A stretch of DNA of 6,483 bases. Origin: Chloroflexota bacterium. Lineage in GTDB: Bacteria; Chloroflexota; Dehalococcoidia; Lucifugimonadales; Australimonadaceae. The position numbers were made by a program, and so were the translations under genes. Under the pieces are notes generated by a model. The model did no database searches. It worked only from the letters and a program-made list of their open reading frames with translations, and was not told the DNA's origin. This document shows positions 1 to 5,642 of this stretch, piece by piece. How positions within the stretch are numbered: the first letter of the stretch is position 1; each line of letters starts with the position of its first letter. The stretch spans positions 1-6,483 of the forward strand of contig JAPOOH010000164.1 of NCBI GenBank assembly GCA_026713505.1, in the 5' to 3' direction.

Positions 1-279
1 CATGCGGACGAGGGCGTCGTAGACGGGAGAGTCGCCGTGCGGGTGGTACTTGCCGAGCACCTCGCCCACGACGGCGGCGCTCTTCTTGTAGGAGGAGCCG
101 GGGCGCAGCCCCATGCCCTGCATCGCGTAGAGGATGCGCCGGTGCACGGGCTTCAGTCCGTCGCGGACGTCCGGCAGTGCGCGCGAGACTATGACGCTCA
201 TCGCGTAGTCCAGGTACGCGCTGCGCATCTCCTCTTCAATGCGTACGGGTCTGACGTTGTCGCGGTTCCCCGTTACCAT
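1..279 (-). CDS. gyrA: DNA gyrase subunit A, N-terminal 93 residues (gene continues beyond position 1)
   Basis: GyrA is the breakage-reunion subunit of DNA gyrase, which introduces negative supercoils together with GyrB in the cytoplasm. The visible part is the start of the winged-helix/topoisomerase IV-A domain. It shows the conserved block YLDYAMSVIVSRALPDVRDG (residues 22-41), then LKPVHRRILYAM (42-53), then KKSAAVVGEVLGKYHPHGDS (65-84). The start is ATG at 279, preceded by AAAGGAG (290-284). The quinolone-resistance region is partly visible: Ser84 and Asp88 match E. coli Ser83 and Asp87, so the wild-type, quinolone-susceptible residues are present. The catalytic tyrosine lies outside the window. 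ParC is a possible alternative, but the N-terminal sequence fits GyrA well. The gene follows the membrane-protein gene on the same strand after 233 bases and has its own promoter. Confidence 0.97.
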   Translation of the reverse strand, partial: MVTGNRDNVRPVRIEEEMRSAYLDYAMSVIVSRALPDVRDGLKPVHRRILYAMQGMGLRPGSSYKKSAAVVGEVLGKYHPHGDSPVYDALVRM

Positions 280-308
280 GCCGCTCCTTTCACGTTACCC
301 GGGAGAGG

Positions 309-338
309 CCGCCAGCAACCACTACATGTGGTGGGCGG
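309..338 (-). other. Hairpin in the gyrA 5' leader
   Basis: The leader contains two nested arms. CCGCC (309-313) pairs with GGCGG (334-338), and ACCAC (318-322) pairs with GTGGT (328-332), around a TACAT loop, with an asymmetric internal loop between the two stems. The bases GCGG (335-338) could instead pair with CCGC (346-349), a weak competing fold. There is no U-run, so it is not a classic terminator. It lies 30-59 bases upstream of the start codon, outside the ribosome binding site. A regulatory role is only a possibility. Confidence 0.35.
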
Positions 339-378
339 AGGACTGCCGCTTCCCAATATATGCCTTAATAGTCCGGCC

Positions 379-407
379 ATTATAGCAGGCGCCACCCCGA
401 TTCCCAA
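379..407 (-). promoter_or_regulatory. gyrA promoter, extended -10 type
   Basis: Reading the minus strand, TTGGGA (407-402, four of six matches to the -35 consensus) is followed by a 17-base spacer and a perfect TATAAT (384-379). A TGC directly before the -10 makes an extended -10 element. The predicted transcript starts near 372 and gives a leader of about 93 bases before the gyrA ATG at 279. The promoter call rests on sequence pattern only, but the match and its placement before gyrA are strong. Confidence 0.8.
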
Positions 408-512
408 CAACCTCGTGACGCCTGTTTGGGCATCCTTCCCCCTCGATGGCGGTGACCGGGTGGGACAGGCGCGAGGGCCGATGCGGGACTCTGCGCAGAG
501 CCGCTCCGGCCC

Positions 513-1043
513 CTACGAGCCCGCCGGATGCCCCTTGTAGATGGCCACCGGCACCCGCGACCATCGCAGGTGTTCCATAAGCAGCGTGTCGCCCTCCTCG
601 AACAGCCGGTACACCGCGAGGTCGATCGGGAAGCGGACGCGCCCCAGCGTGGTGACGAACGGCTTCGGCGGCAGCGGGTTCAACGGGTGCCGCCGCGCGA
701 TGGGCCCCAGTTTGCCCGGCACGAAGCCGTGCCGCGCGTACAGCTCGAACCCGCCCAGGAGCGTTCGCGTGAAGAAGTACACCGCTATCACCAGGAACAC
801 GGACGCCAGCAGGGAGGTGCCTCCTATCGGGAACGCCTGCGCCGGCACCATCAGGAGCACCGCAACCACCGCGATGGCCACGTTGCGCGTCGTCGGCTTG
901 ACCAGGTCCCGCCGCTCGGACGCCCAAGCGAGCCGGAACTGCATCCCGCAGTGCACGCAGGTCGCTTCGCGCGTGAGGTACAGGTGACGGCACTCGCCGG
1001 AGGGGTCCAACTGTTGCTGTGGCTGAGCGTTCCGGCGTCTCAT
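513..1043 (-). CDS. Two-helix membrane protein with an N-terminal Cys/His cluster, function unknown
   Basis: I do not recognise this 176-residue protein. Residues 17-38 hold a possible metal-binding cluster with Cys18, His20, Cys29 and Cys32 (CVHCG at 29-33), like half of a zinc ribbon. Two hydrophobic segments follow at about 54-72 and 77-97, probably a transmembrane hairpin. The rest (98-176) is a soluble tail with a Pro-rich stretch, PLNPLPPKPF (120-129), and no enzyme motif I can name. With both ends on one side it would be anchored with N- and C-termini in the cytoplasm. The ATG at 1043 overlaps the stop of the upstream hydrolase as ATGA (1043-1040), with AGGAG at 1058-1054, so translation is probably coupled. 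It is the last gene of a three-gene operon. The reading frame is well supported by the overlap and composition; the function is open. Confidence 0.8.
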   Translation of the reverse strand: MRRRNAQPQQQLDPSGECRHLYLTREATCVHCGMQFRLAWASERRDLVKPTTRNVAIAVVAVLLMVPAQAFPIGGTSLLASVFLVIAVYFFTRTLLGGFELYARHGFVPGKLGPIARRHPLNPLPPKPFVTTLGRVRFPIDLAVYRLFEEGDTLLMEHLRWSRVPVAIYKGHPAGS

Positions 1044-1735
1044 CGCGGCATGTCTCCTGCCTCGTATCGTTCAGCCCAACCCGCGAGCCACTCGAACAGC
1101 TTCCGGAAGCTCTTCGGCACCTCGTCCTCACGCTCCGGGTGGCACTGCACTCCCACGAGCCACGGGTGCTCCGGGCTCTCCAGCGCCTCCACGATGCCGT
1201 CCTCCGGGTGGTAGGCCGACGCCATCAGGCACGGGGCGCGCTGCGCCTCCTTCAACCCCTGGTGGTGGCGGCTGTTCGTCCGATAGATCGCTCCCGCGCC
1301 GATTATGGCGCCGAAGCGGCTCCCCGGCGACACGTACACCTGGTGCGTGGCCGACTGGAACTCCGGCAGTGTGTGTCCCGGAAGGTCCTGGATGAGCCTG
1401 CCGCCCATCGCCACGTTGATGAGTTGCATGCCGCGGCAGATCCCCAGCGTGGGCATCTCCTCCTGCACCGCGTAGCGGAACAGCGCCATCTCCATCTCGT
1501 CGCGCTCCGGCTCGATGCCCTGCGCCCCGCCCGGCTGGGGCGTCTCGCCGTAGAGCGCCGGGTCCACGTCGCCGCCGCCGGTCAGCAGCAGCCCGGACAC
1601 GCCGTCCATGGCTTCTTCGATGGAGGTGAATCGGTCGGGCGTCAGCACCCGCGCCTGCGCGCCGCGCGACTCGAGCGAGGCTACGTACCTGCCCGCCGTG
1701 CTGCCGTTGGACGTCGTCACGCCGATCAGGGCCAC
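1040..1735 (-). CDS. Peptidase C26 / gamma-glutamyl-gamma-aminobutyrate hydrolase-like class I glutamine amidotransferase
   Basis: A stand-alone class I glutamine amidotransferase-fold hydrolase of the PuuD/peptidase C26 type. The family cleaves gamma-glutamyl amide bonds in the cytoplasm, for example gamma-glutamyl-GABA in putrescine breakdown. The nucleophile elbow GICRGMQ places the catalytic Cys at residue 100, and VQCHPE gives His199 and Glu201, so the triad is complete. LLTGGGDVDPALYGE (50-64) is the family's substrate-loop signature, and MGGRLIQDLPGH (110-121) is also typical. At 231 residues it has normal length. The start is GTG at 1735, with GGAGG (1747-1743) seven bases upstream. 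Only three bases separate it from the upstream DRTGG gene, and it overlaps the membrane-protein gene by four, so the three are co-transcribed. The true substrate is unknown; no other putrescine genes are visible, so a puuD symbol is not justified. Confidence 0.93.
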   Translation of the reverse strand: MALIGVTTSNGSTAGRYVASLESRGAQARVLTPDRFTSIEEAMDGVSGLLLTGGGDVDPALYGETPQPGGAQGIEPERDEMEMALFRYAVQEEMPTLGICRGMQLINVAMGGRLIQDLPGHTLPEFQSATHQVYVSPGSRFGAIIGAGAIYRTNSRHHQGLKEAQRAPCLMASAYHPEDGIVEALESPEHPWLVGVQCHPEREDEVPKSFRKLFEWLAGWAERYEAGDMPR

Positions 1736-1738
1736 GCC

Positions 1739-2716
1739 TCAGCCTCCGAGCGCCGCGCCCAGCGCCGATGCGTCGACGCACGCGCGCGCCATCGCCCCGG
1801 CGCGCTCCGCCTTCGCCGCGTGGTGGATGCTCACCGCGTCGCTCAGCGACTCCAGCGCCGCCGCGGTCTCGTGCGTGTTCGAGCCGACCGCGATGAGCGG
1901 CACGTCCAGGTCGCCCGCGCGCTGGTAGACGTACTGGGACGGCGTCTCGCACCCCGTCAGGAAGAGCGCGTTCAGCGGGAAGTTGAGCGCGCTCATCTGG
2001 ATGTCTATACGCCCGTTGCGTACGACGACCGCCTGGTTCGGCAGCCGCCCGAAGTAGTTGCCGCCCCACTCCGTGATGAGCCCGCCGATGAGGAAGTGCT
2101 CGATCAGCTCACTGCCGCCTTCCTCGCCCGCGAAGTACGTGCCGCCCAGGTGCTCCGCCGCCTGCTGCACCGTCGGCGCGAGCAGCAGCCGCTCTTCCGG
2201 CAGCACGCCGAGCACCGGCAGTCCCGCCTCCTCCAACTCCGCGGCGAGCCGGGCCGAGGCGTCGTGCTCCGCATACCGCGTGCGCTTGTTCACGACGCAC
2301 CCCGCGAGCGCCTCGCCGAACGTGTCGCGCCACGTGCCGCAGGCCCCGGCGCCGAGCATCCGCTCGTAGGCCAGCACGGCAACCACCGCCGCGTTCGTGC
2401 TCCGGGCCAGCTCCGCCGCCCCGTCCACTCCCAGGGACGGTCCCTCCACCAGCACCACGTCGGCGCCCGATGCGGCGTCCTGCACGATGCGGGCTGCCTG
2501 CGACACCTGATCCGCCGATGCGGCGCCTTCGACCACAACCGTTTCCGCAGAGCCCCCCAACGACGCCAGGAACGCGGGGTCCGCGTCGCCCGGGGCCGAG
2601 AGCGGCTTCACGAGCGTCACGCGCTTCCCCTGCGACCGCAGCAGCGACGCCAGCCCGCAGGCGACCGCCCTCGCGCCCGCCCCGGGGCCCGCGCCCACTA
2701 TCTGGACCACGCTCAT
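1739..2716 (-). CDS. BioD-like/DRTGG-domain protein (phosphotransacetylase N-terminal region type) with degraded P-loop
   Basis: This 325-residue protein has the two-part build of the COG0857 family, which resembles the N-terminal, non-catalytic part of long phosphotransacetylases. Residues 1-185 look like a dethiobiotin-synthetase (BioD)-type P-loop domain: a glycine-rich loop at 8-17, VKP at 36-38, a Walker B-like DVVLVEGP at 86-93, and VVNKR at 141-145. Residues about 205-315 look like a DRTGG domain, with ALFLTG (250-255) followed by VPLIAVGSNTHETA (272-285). The P-loop reads GPGAGARA, lacking the Lys-Thr/Ser of Walker A, and NGR (234-236) stands where the family often has GDR. Catalytic ATP use is therefore doubtful. 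No phosphotransacetylase catalytic domain follows. The ATG at 2716 has AGGAG at 2726-2722. It is first in an operon with the C26 hydrolase and the membrane protein. The role is likely sensory or regulatory, but this is inference. Confidence 0.85.
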   Translation of the reverse strand: MSVVQIVGAGPGAGARAVACGLASLLRSQGKRVTLVKPLSAPGDADPAFLASLGGSAETVVVEGAASADQVSQAARIVQDAASGADVVLVEGPSLGVDGAAELARSTNAAVVAVLAYERMLGAGACGTWRDTFGEALAGCVVNKRTRYAEHDASARLAAELEEAGLPVLGVLPEERLLLAPTVQQAAEHLGGTYFAGEEGGSELIEHFLIGGLITEWGGNYFGRLPNQAVVVRNGRIDIQMSALNFPLNALFLTGCETPSQYVYQRAGDLDVPLIAVGSNTHETAAALESLSDAVSIHHAAKAERAGAMARACVDASALGAALGG

Positions 2717-2750
2717 CCTGGCTCCTGCCCCCTGCCTGCGTATCGCCGCG

Positions 2751-2759
2751 AGTATACCA
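2751..2759 (-). promoter_or_regulatory. Extended -10 promoter for the DRTGG-hydrolase-membrane protein operon
   Basis: On the minus strand TGG-TATACT (2759-2751) is an extended -10 with five of six bases of the consensus hexamer. No convincing -35 is present at 16-18 bases, which extended -10 promoters can tolerate. Transcription would begin near 2744, about 27 bases before the ATG at 2716. The hairpin repeat at 2776-2801 lies directly upstream. Confidence 0.5.
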
Positions 2760-2775
2760 GCGGTGCTCTCTCGCC

Positions 2776-2801
2776 CGTCATTCCAGCGGAGGCTGGAATC
2801 C
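2776..2801 (+). repeat. REP-like palindromic repeat, copy 1
   Basis: CGTCA is followed by TTCCAGC (2781-2787), a GGAG loop (2788-2791) and GCTGGAA (2792-2798), then TCC. This is a perfect seven-base-pair hairpin. It belongs to the widespread class of short dispersed hairpins that translate as VIPAEAGIQ-like peptides in many bacterial genomes. A second copy with the same loop but a swapped base pair lies on the minus strand at 6459-6435. It sits between the ABC operon and the DRTGG operon, where it might act as a weak transcription barrier or mRNA end, although no U-run follows. Confidence 0.8.
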
Positions 2802-2826
2802 AGGGAAGGGCGCGCGTGGCGCGCGG
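2800..2826 (+). repeat. GC-rich repeat tail, copy A
   Basis: The bases after the hairpin read CCAGGGAAGGGCGCGCGTGG and contain a perfect GCGCGC-GTG-GCGCGC palindrome (2810-2824). A closely related string occurs at 5617-5642, differing by one extra A, a G-to-A change in the loop and the loss of one GC dinucleotide. The two copies mark a dispersed element of which this is the longer version, directly joined to the REP-like hairpin. Confidence 0.65.
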
Positions 2827-2882
2827 CCCCGCTGGCTTGCCGCTGCAGGAATCACACCAGGCGGCGCAGATCGTGGGCGGGT

Positions 2883-3926
2883 CTAGTCGCCCATGGCTCC
2901 GCTGATGTCCCTGCGCTTGAATATCCAGAAAGCACCCGCAAACAGGAAGAGGGTGTATCCGAGGATGGCCGCAAAGGACTGGAGGGTGTCCGAAGAGGGC
3001 TCACCAGTTGGGACGGCTGTCCAGGAGCGAAATCCCTGGATCAGAAGGTAGTCCGCGACATCGCCCAGCGTGTCATTGAAGTGCAGAAGCGGCGCGACGA
3101 TGGATTCAACGATGAAATAGCCCACTGAGATTGAGATTCCCATTCCACGAGAGGCGGTGAGCGCGGTGGCGAAGACGCTGAGCGCTATGAAGGGCAGGAA
3201 TCCATACACGCTCTTGAGGGAGACTATGAGGACGTCGTACCACGTACCGGAGTCGAGGAGGACTCCGGCCTCGTCCGGAGGGACCAGGGCGGCGGCCAGG
3301 CTGGACGCGATAGATGCCGCTGCGATGACGATGAGTACGCCGGCGCATACACACAGGAGCAACAAGAGCTTCGCGGAGAGGAACGTCCAGCGGCCGATGC
3401 CTCCGGCAAGGACCGTCCGCAGGGTGCCCCAGCCGTACTCAGTCCCCACCAATGAGGCTGTGAGGACCATTATGAGCAGAAGGCCTATCGCAACAGGACC
3501 CAATGAGGAAAAACCGGAGACGCTTGCGGTGATGCTGTTGGGGAGAGTGAAGCCCCTGCGAAGCTCGTCCAGGGTTACCGTGTTCCCGCAATCCTCGCTG
3601 CGCCATGCGTCCAGATGCTCCTGTGCCAGGTTTCGTTGCTCTTCAGTCAGTCCATCGAACCCCGTTGGCAAGCGACCCCTCGCAATGCCCACACACGTCG
3701 CTGTCACCGCCGTGCCCTGCCATTCGTCCGGTGACAGACTGATCGAGGAATCACCCTGGTTGACCACCTGATGCACCGCGTCGTTGTGGTAGGCCACGTA
3801 GTTGGTCCAGATGCCGAGTTGCGAGACCAGCACGGCTACTGCGAGGAGGACCCACGGCAGCCGCAGTCGGCGGAGCTTGAACCATTCCCATCTGGCCAGG
3901 CGAAGGACGTCCTGCATCGGCATCAT
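2883..3926 (-). CDS. ABC-2 type transporter permease
   Basis: The membrane partner of the ATPase encoded just upstream, 347 residues long. Hydrophobic segments lie at about 24-43, 141-161, 184-215 (possibly two), 237-258, 261-282 and 317-336, consistent with a six-helix ABC-2 permease in the cytoplasmic membrane. A long loop (about 45-138) between the first and second helix contains two cysteines (78 and 113) and is probably extracytoplasmic. The GTEYGWGTLRTVLAGG stretch (161-176) is the cytoplasmic coupling motif typical of BcrB/NatB-like permeases. The ATG at 3926 overlaps the ATPase stop as ATGA. A second Met codon at 3923 is equally possible, since GGAGG (3935-3931) is four bases from the first and seven from the second. 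It ends with TAG at 2883, and the REP-like region follows. The substrate is unknown; peptide antibiotics or drugs are typical. Confidence 0.92.
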   Translation of the reverse strand: MMPMQDVLRLARWEWFKLRRLRLPWVLLAVAVLVSQLGIWTNYVAYHNDAVHQVVNQGDSSISLSPDEWQGTAVTATCVGIARGRLPTGFDGLTEEQRNLAQEHLDAWRSEDCGNTVTLDELRRGFTLPNSITASVSGFSSLGPVAIGLLLIMVLTASLVGTEYGWGTLRTVLAGGIGRWTFLSAKLLLLLCVCAGVLIVIAAASIASSLAAALVPPDEAGVLLDSGTWYDVLIVSLKSVYGFLPFIALSVFATALTASRGMGISISVGYFIVESIVAPLLHFNDTLGDVADYLLIQGFRSWTAVPTGEPSSDTLQSFAAILGYTLFLFAGAFWIFKRRDISGAMGD

Positions 3927-5050
3927 GCGTCCTCCGGTACTTCTTCGTGGACGCCGGTTACTTCGAGGAAGTAGCGTTCCAGGGCCCCGCGACCGGAGTT
4001 TGTCTCGATCACGTAGACACCCGAGCGTCCGAGAGCCGTGGAGATGAGCGCCGTCTTGTCACCCGGAGCGGAGACTACGACCTCGCCATCCTCCATCTTC
4101 ACGCCTTCGATCCAGTCCAGTTCGGCGAGAACCGAAACGGCTTTCGCGTCGTCTGTGGTCCTGAGTCTGAGCTGCTCTCCAGTCTGAAGGATGTCCGAGA
4201 CTTCTCCCTGGGCGATCAGCGTTCCCCTGGACATGATGGCAACGCTGTCGCACACCTGCTCAACCTCATTGAGGAGGTGACTCGCCATGAGGACTGTTCT
4301 CCCATCCGCGCGGAGTTCGCGGATCAGATGGCGGACTTCGGCCATGCCCGCAGGGTCCATCCCGTTCGTGGGTTCATCCAGGAAGAGGACTTCGGGGCTG
4401 CCGAGAAGGGCAAAGGCAAGGCCCAGGCGCTGCTTCATGCCAAGGGAGTACGTGCTGAAGCGCCTGTCTCCGCTGTCCGCCAGGCCAACCCTTTCCAGCA
4501 GGCCGTCGATCTCTTCGGGTGCGCCTCGTCCGAAGATCCCCTGGAAGTAGAGGAGGTTCTCTCGCCCCGTGAGATAGGGGTAGAAGGATGGATACTCGAT
4601 AATCGCACCCACGCGGCGCAGGGACTCTTCGAGTCGGTCAGTAGAGCCGAAGAGGCTGAAGGTGCCGGAAGTCGGCCTCACCAGGCCGAGCAGCATTCCC
4701 ATCGTGGTTGTCTTGCCTGAACCATTCGGACCAAGCAGTCCGAATGTGCGTCCGCGTGGAACGGACACGGAGAGTCCGTCCACGGCGACGGTTCTTCCGT
4801 AGACCTTCGTAAGAAACTCGGCCTCGATCACAGGCTTGTCCGTGCTCATCCTGAAGCCTCCTGCGTGTTCCCTGAGGGCAGAAGCCGCCAGGTCGAACAT
4901 CAGATGCGTCCATATGGTCAGCTTGCGCCAGCCCCTGCCCTCGCGCCGCATCCTGTCCCGGAAGAGTTGGACCATCAGGTCTCCGTACTCTTGCCGGAAA
5001 TCCCTCGGGTATGCCCCGAGGAGCGCCCGATACACTCCCTCAGAGAGCAT
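3923..5050 (-). CDS. ABC transporter ATPase (BcrA-like) with an N-terminal YPRDFR/YGDLM prefix region
   Basis: The ATP-hydrolysing subunit of an exporter. Counting from the inner ATG at 4849, the motifs are Walker A GPNGSGKT (40-47), a Q-loop position occupied by Glu85 in IEYPSFYP, signature YSLGMKQ (134-140), Walker B VLFLDEPTNGMDP (154-166) and switch His191. This is the usual BcrA/drug-resistance pattern, with a C-terminal regulatory tail, 308 residues in all. The frame stays open upstream through a 67-residue prefix (4850-5050) to ATG 5050, which has GAGGG (5062-5058) seven bases away and overlaps the padR-type gene stop by 11 bases. The prefix resembles a small domain (LYPxxFRxxYG) found before some permeases. 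A perfect AGGAGG also precedes ATG 4849, so both the 375-residue and 308-residue products may be made. The open frame continues further upstream to 5185, but that part is antisense-like filler overlapping the regulator. Confidence 0.9.
   Translation of the reverse strand: MLSEGVYRALLGAYPRDFRQEYGDLMVQLFRDRMRREGRGWRKLTIWTHLMFDLAASALREHAGGFRMSTDKPVIEAEFLTKVYGRTVAVDGLSVSVPRGRTFGLLGPNGSGKTTTMGMLLGLVRPTSGTFSLFGSTDRLEESLRRVGAIIEYPSFYPYLTGRENLLYFQGIFGRGAPEEIDGLLERVGLADSGDRRFSTYSLGMKQRLGLAFALLGSPEVLFLDEPTNGMDPAGMAEVRHLIRELRADGRTVLMASHLLNEVEQVCDSVAIMSRGTLIAQGEVSDILQTGEQLRLRTTDDAKAVSVLAELDWIEGVKMEDGEVVVSAPGDKTALISTALGRSGVYVIETNSGRGALERYFLEVTGVHEEVPEDA
4850..5050 (-). other. Prefix region fused in frame to the ABC ATPase
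   Basis: This 67-residue segment has LLGAYPRDFRQEYGDLMVQL (residues 10-29), an Arg-rich helix (31-43) and an amphipathic helix ending LAASALREH (54-62). It has no membrane span. The pattern of Tyr-Pro, Phe-Arg, Tyr-Gly and Leu-Phe-Arg-Asp-Arg matches, from memory, small proteins or permease-prefix regions found beside PadR-controlled ABC systems. It is in frame with the ATPase with no stop between, which makes it either a fusion domain or a former separate gene whose stop was lost. Its function is unknown. Confidence 0.6.
4857..4862 (-). promoter_or_regulatory. Internal ribosome binding site before the ATPase core
   Basis: AGGAGG lies exactly seven bases before ATG 4849, the start expected for a standard BcrA-like ATPase. 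It lies inside the longer reading frame, so it either marks the true start of the ATPase or gives a second, shorter product from the same message. Confidence 0.7.
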
Positions 5051-5423
5051 TCTGGGTCCCTCGACTGCGCATGACGTCCGTCCGTCTCGTCCTGGCAGCG
5101 CGCGCAAGTTGCTCCAGCCGAAGCACCTCCGCATCGAGAGTGCGGTCGCCCAATTCAGTGAGGCAGTAGTACCGCCGCCGCTCATCGTCCAGGTCGGGGT
5201 CCGGCCGCTCGAAGGTCTCTTCGATCAACCCTGCCTTCAACATCTGCTTGATGGCTCCGTAGAGCGTGCCCGGTCCCATCGTCACTGCCCCGGCAGTGAA
5301 CGCCTCGACCTCCTTCATGATCCCGTAGCCGTGATTGTCCCCGGTGGTCAACGCCAGCAGGATGTGCAGCTGAGAAGCCGGCAAGGGGAGAAAGTCCGAG
5401 GGCGTTCGGTTCGGTGTCGTCAC
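5040..5423 (-). CDS. PadR-family transcriptional repressor
   Basis: A 127-residue winged-helix regulator of the PadR family, which commonly represses linked ABC exporter genes and its own promoter until a drug-like ligand binds. HGYGIMKEV (31-39) and the recognition-helix region GPGTLYGAIKQMLKAGLIEE (50-69) are the PadR signature. The wing is ERRRYYCLTELG (81-92), and a C-terminal helix (about 93-113) serves dimerisation. I chose GTG at 5423 because AGGAAGG (5437-5431) lies seven bases upstream. A GTG at 5459 would add 12 residues, but it has only a poor ribosome binding site and lies 15 bases from the operator. The stop overlaps the ATPase start at 5050 by 11 bases, so regulator, ATPase and permease form one coupled operon behind the promoter at 5534-5506. 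Confidence 0.94.
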   Translation of the reverse strand: MTTPNRTPSDFLPLPASQLHILLALTTGDNHGYGIMKEVEAFTAGAVTMGPGTLYGAIKQMLKAGLIEETFERPDPDLDDERRRYYCLTELGDRTLDAEVLRLEQLARAARTRRTDVMRSRGTQNAL

Positions 5424-5474
5424 TCTTGAGCCTTCCTGGCGAGAGGGATCGGTTCCCACCTCGGTATCCTGACC

Positions 5475-5514
5475 TGATATAACGTGAGCCGTTACATCGG
5501 CTCACGCTATATCA
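5475..5514. promoter_or_regulatory. 40-bp inverted repeat, probable PadR operator
   Basis: Two 17-base arms (5475-5491 and 5498-5514) flank a six-base centre, TTACAT. The left arm is TGATATAACGTGAGCCG. The reverse complement of the right arm differs from it at one base (G for A at the eighth position). The repeat covers the -10 and start point of the operon. PadR proteins bind palindromic sites as dimers, and the gene directly downstream encodes one, so autorepression is the simplest reading. As RNA it would also form a long hairpin near the 5' end, but no U-run follows, so it is unlikely to be a terminator. Confidence 0.8.
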
Positions 5515-5534
5515 AGCCTCGATAGATGTGTCAA
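5506..5534 (-). promoter_or_regulatory. Promoter of the PadR-ABC operon
   Basis: The minus strand carries a perfect TTGACA (5534-5529), a 17-base spacer and TATAGC (5511-5506, four of six consensus bases). Transcription would start near 5499, about 75 bases before GTG 5423. The -10 and the start point both fall within the 40-bp inverted repeat, so a bound repressor would block RNA polymerase. Confidence 0.75.
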
Positions 5535-5642
5535 CCGCCTCATACTTCCTGTCTCGTCTCCAGCGGGCGGAACGTGGAAACCATGTCCCCGAACACCTGC
5601 AAATGATGTCCCCGGTCCAGGGAAAGGGCGCGCGTAGCGCGG
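5515..5642. other. Non-coding stretch with possible insertion-sequence remnant
   Basis: Between the terminase stop and the PadR operator, apart from the promoter at 5529-5534, I see no gene. ATGTCCCCG occurs twice in direct orientation (5583-5591 and 5606-5614), 23 bases apart, a layout seen at the ends of some insertion sequences with multiple terminal repeats. On the minus strand a 14-codon frame (5584-5540) begins MVSTFRPLETRQEV, and could be the remnant of a transposase start, but it is too short to call. A GC-rich repeat tail follows at 5617-5642. Confidence 0.3.
5617..5642 (+). repeat. GC-rich repeat tail, copy B
   Basis: CCAGGGAAAGGGCGCGCGTA is nearly the same as the string at 2800-2819. 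It contains a CGCGC-GTA-GCGCG hairpin (5629-5641). Here the tail occurs without the REP-like hairpin that precedes copy A, and it ends directly beside the terminase stop codon (5645-5643). Confidence 0.6.

Noticed and set aside
489..500. CTCTGCGCAGAG palindrome as a terminator after the membrane-protein gene
   Set aside because: It is a 12-base perfect palindrome without a loop or a following U-run, so it does not fit an intrinsic terminator and may be chance.
322..1131. Minus-strand 269-codon frame over the membrane-protein gene
   Set aside because: It is Arg/Ala/Gly-rich and crosses the end of the hydrolase gene. The 513-1043 frame has hydrophobic helices, a ribosome binding site and a coupled start.
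1019..2905. Long plus-strand open frame of 628 codons
   Set aside because: It is antisense to two well-supported genes, is rich in Arg/His/Ala as expected of GC-rich antisense frames, and shows no domain. It also crosses an operon boundary and a dispersed repeat.
5051..5185. Upstream extension of the ABC ATPase frame to ATG 5185
   Set aside because: It overlaps the regulator gene by more than 140 bases, has no family-like sequence, and the ATG at 5050 has a suitable ribosome binding site.
5475..5514. Inverted repeat as an intrinsic terminator
   Set aside because: No U-run follows on either strand, and the promoter elements overlap it.
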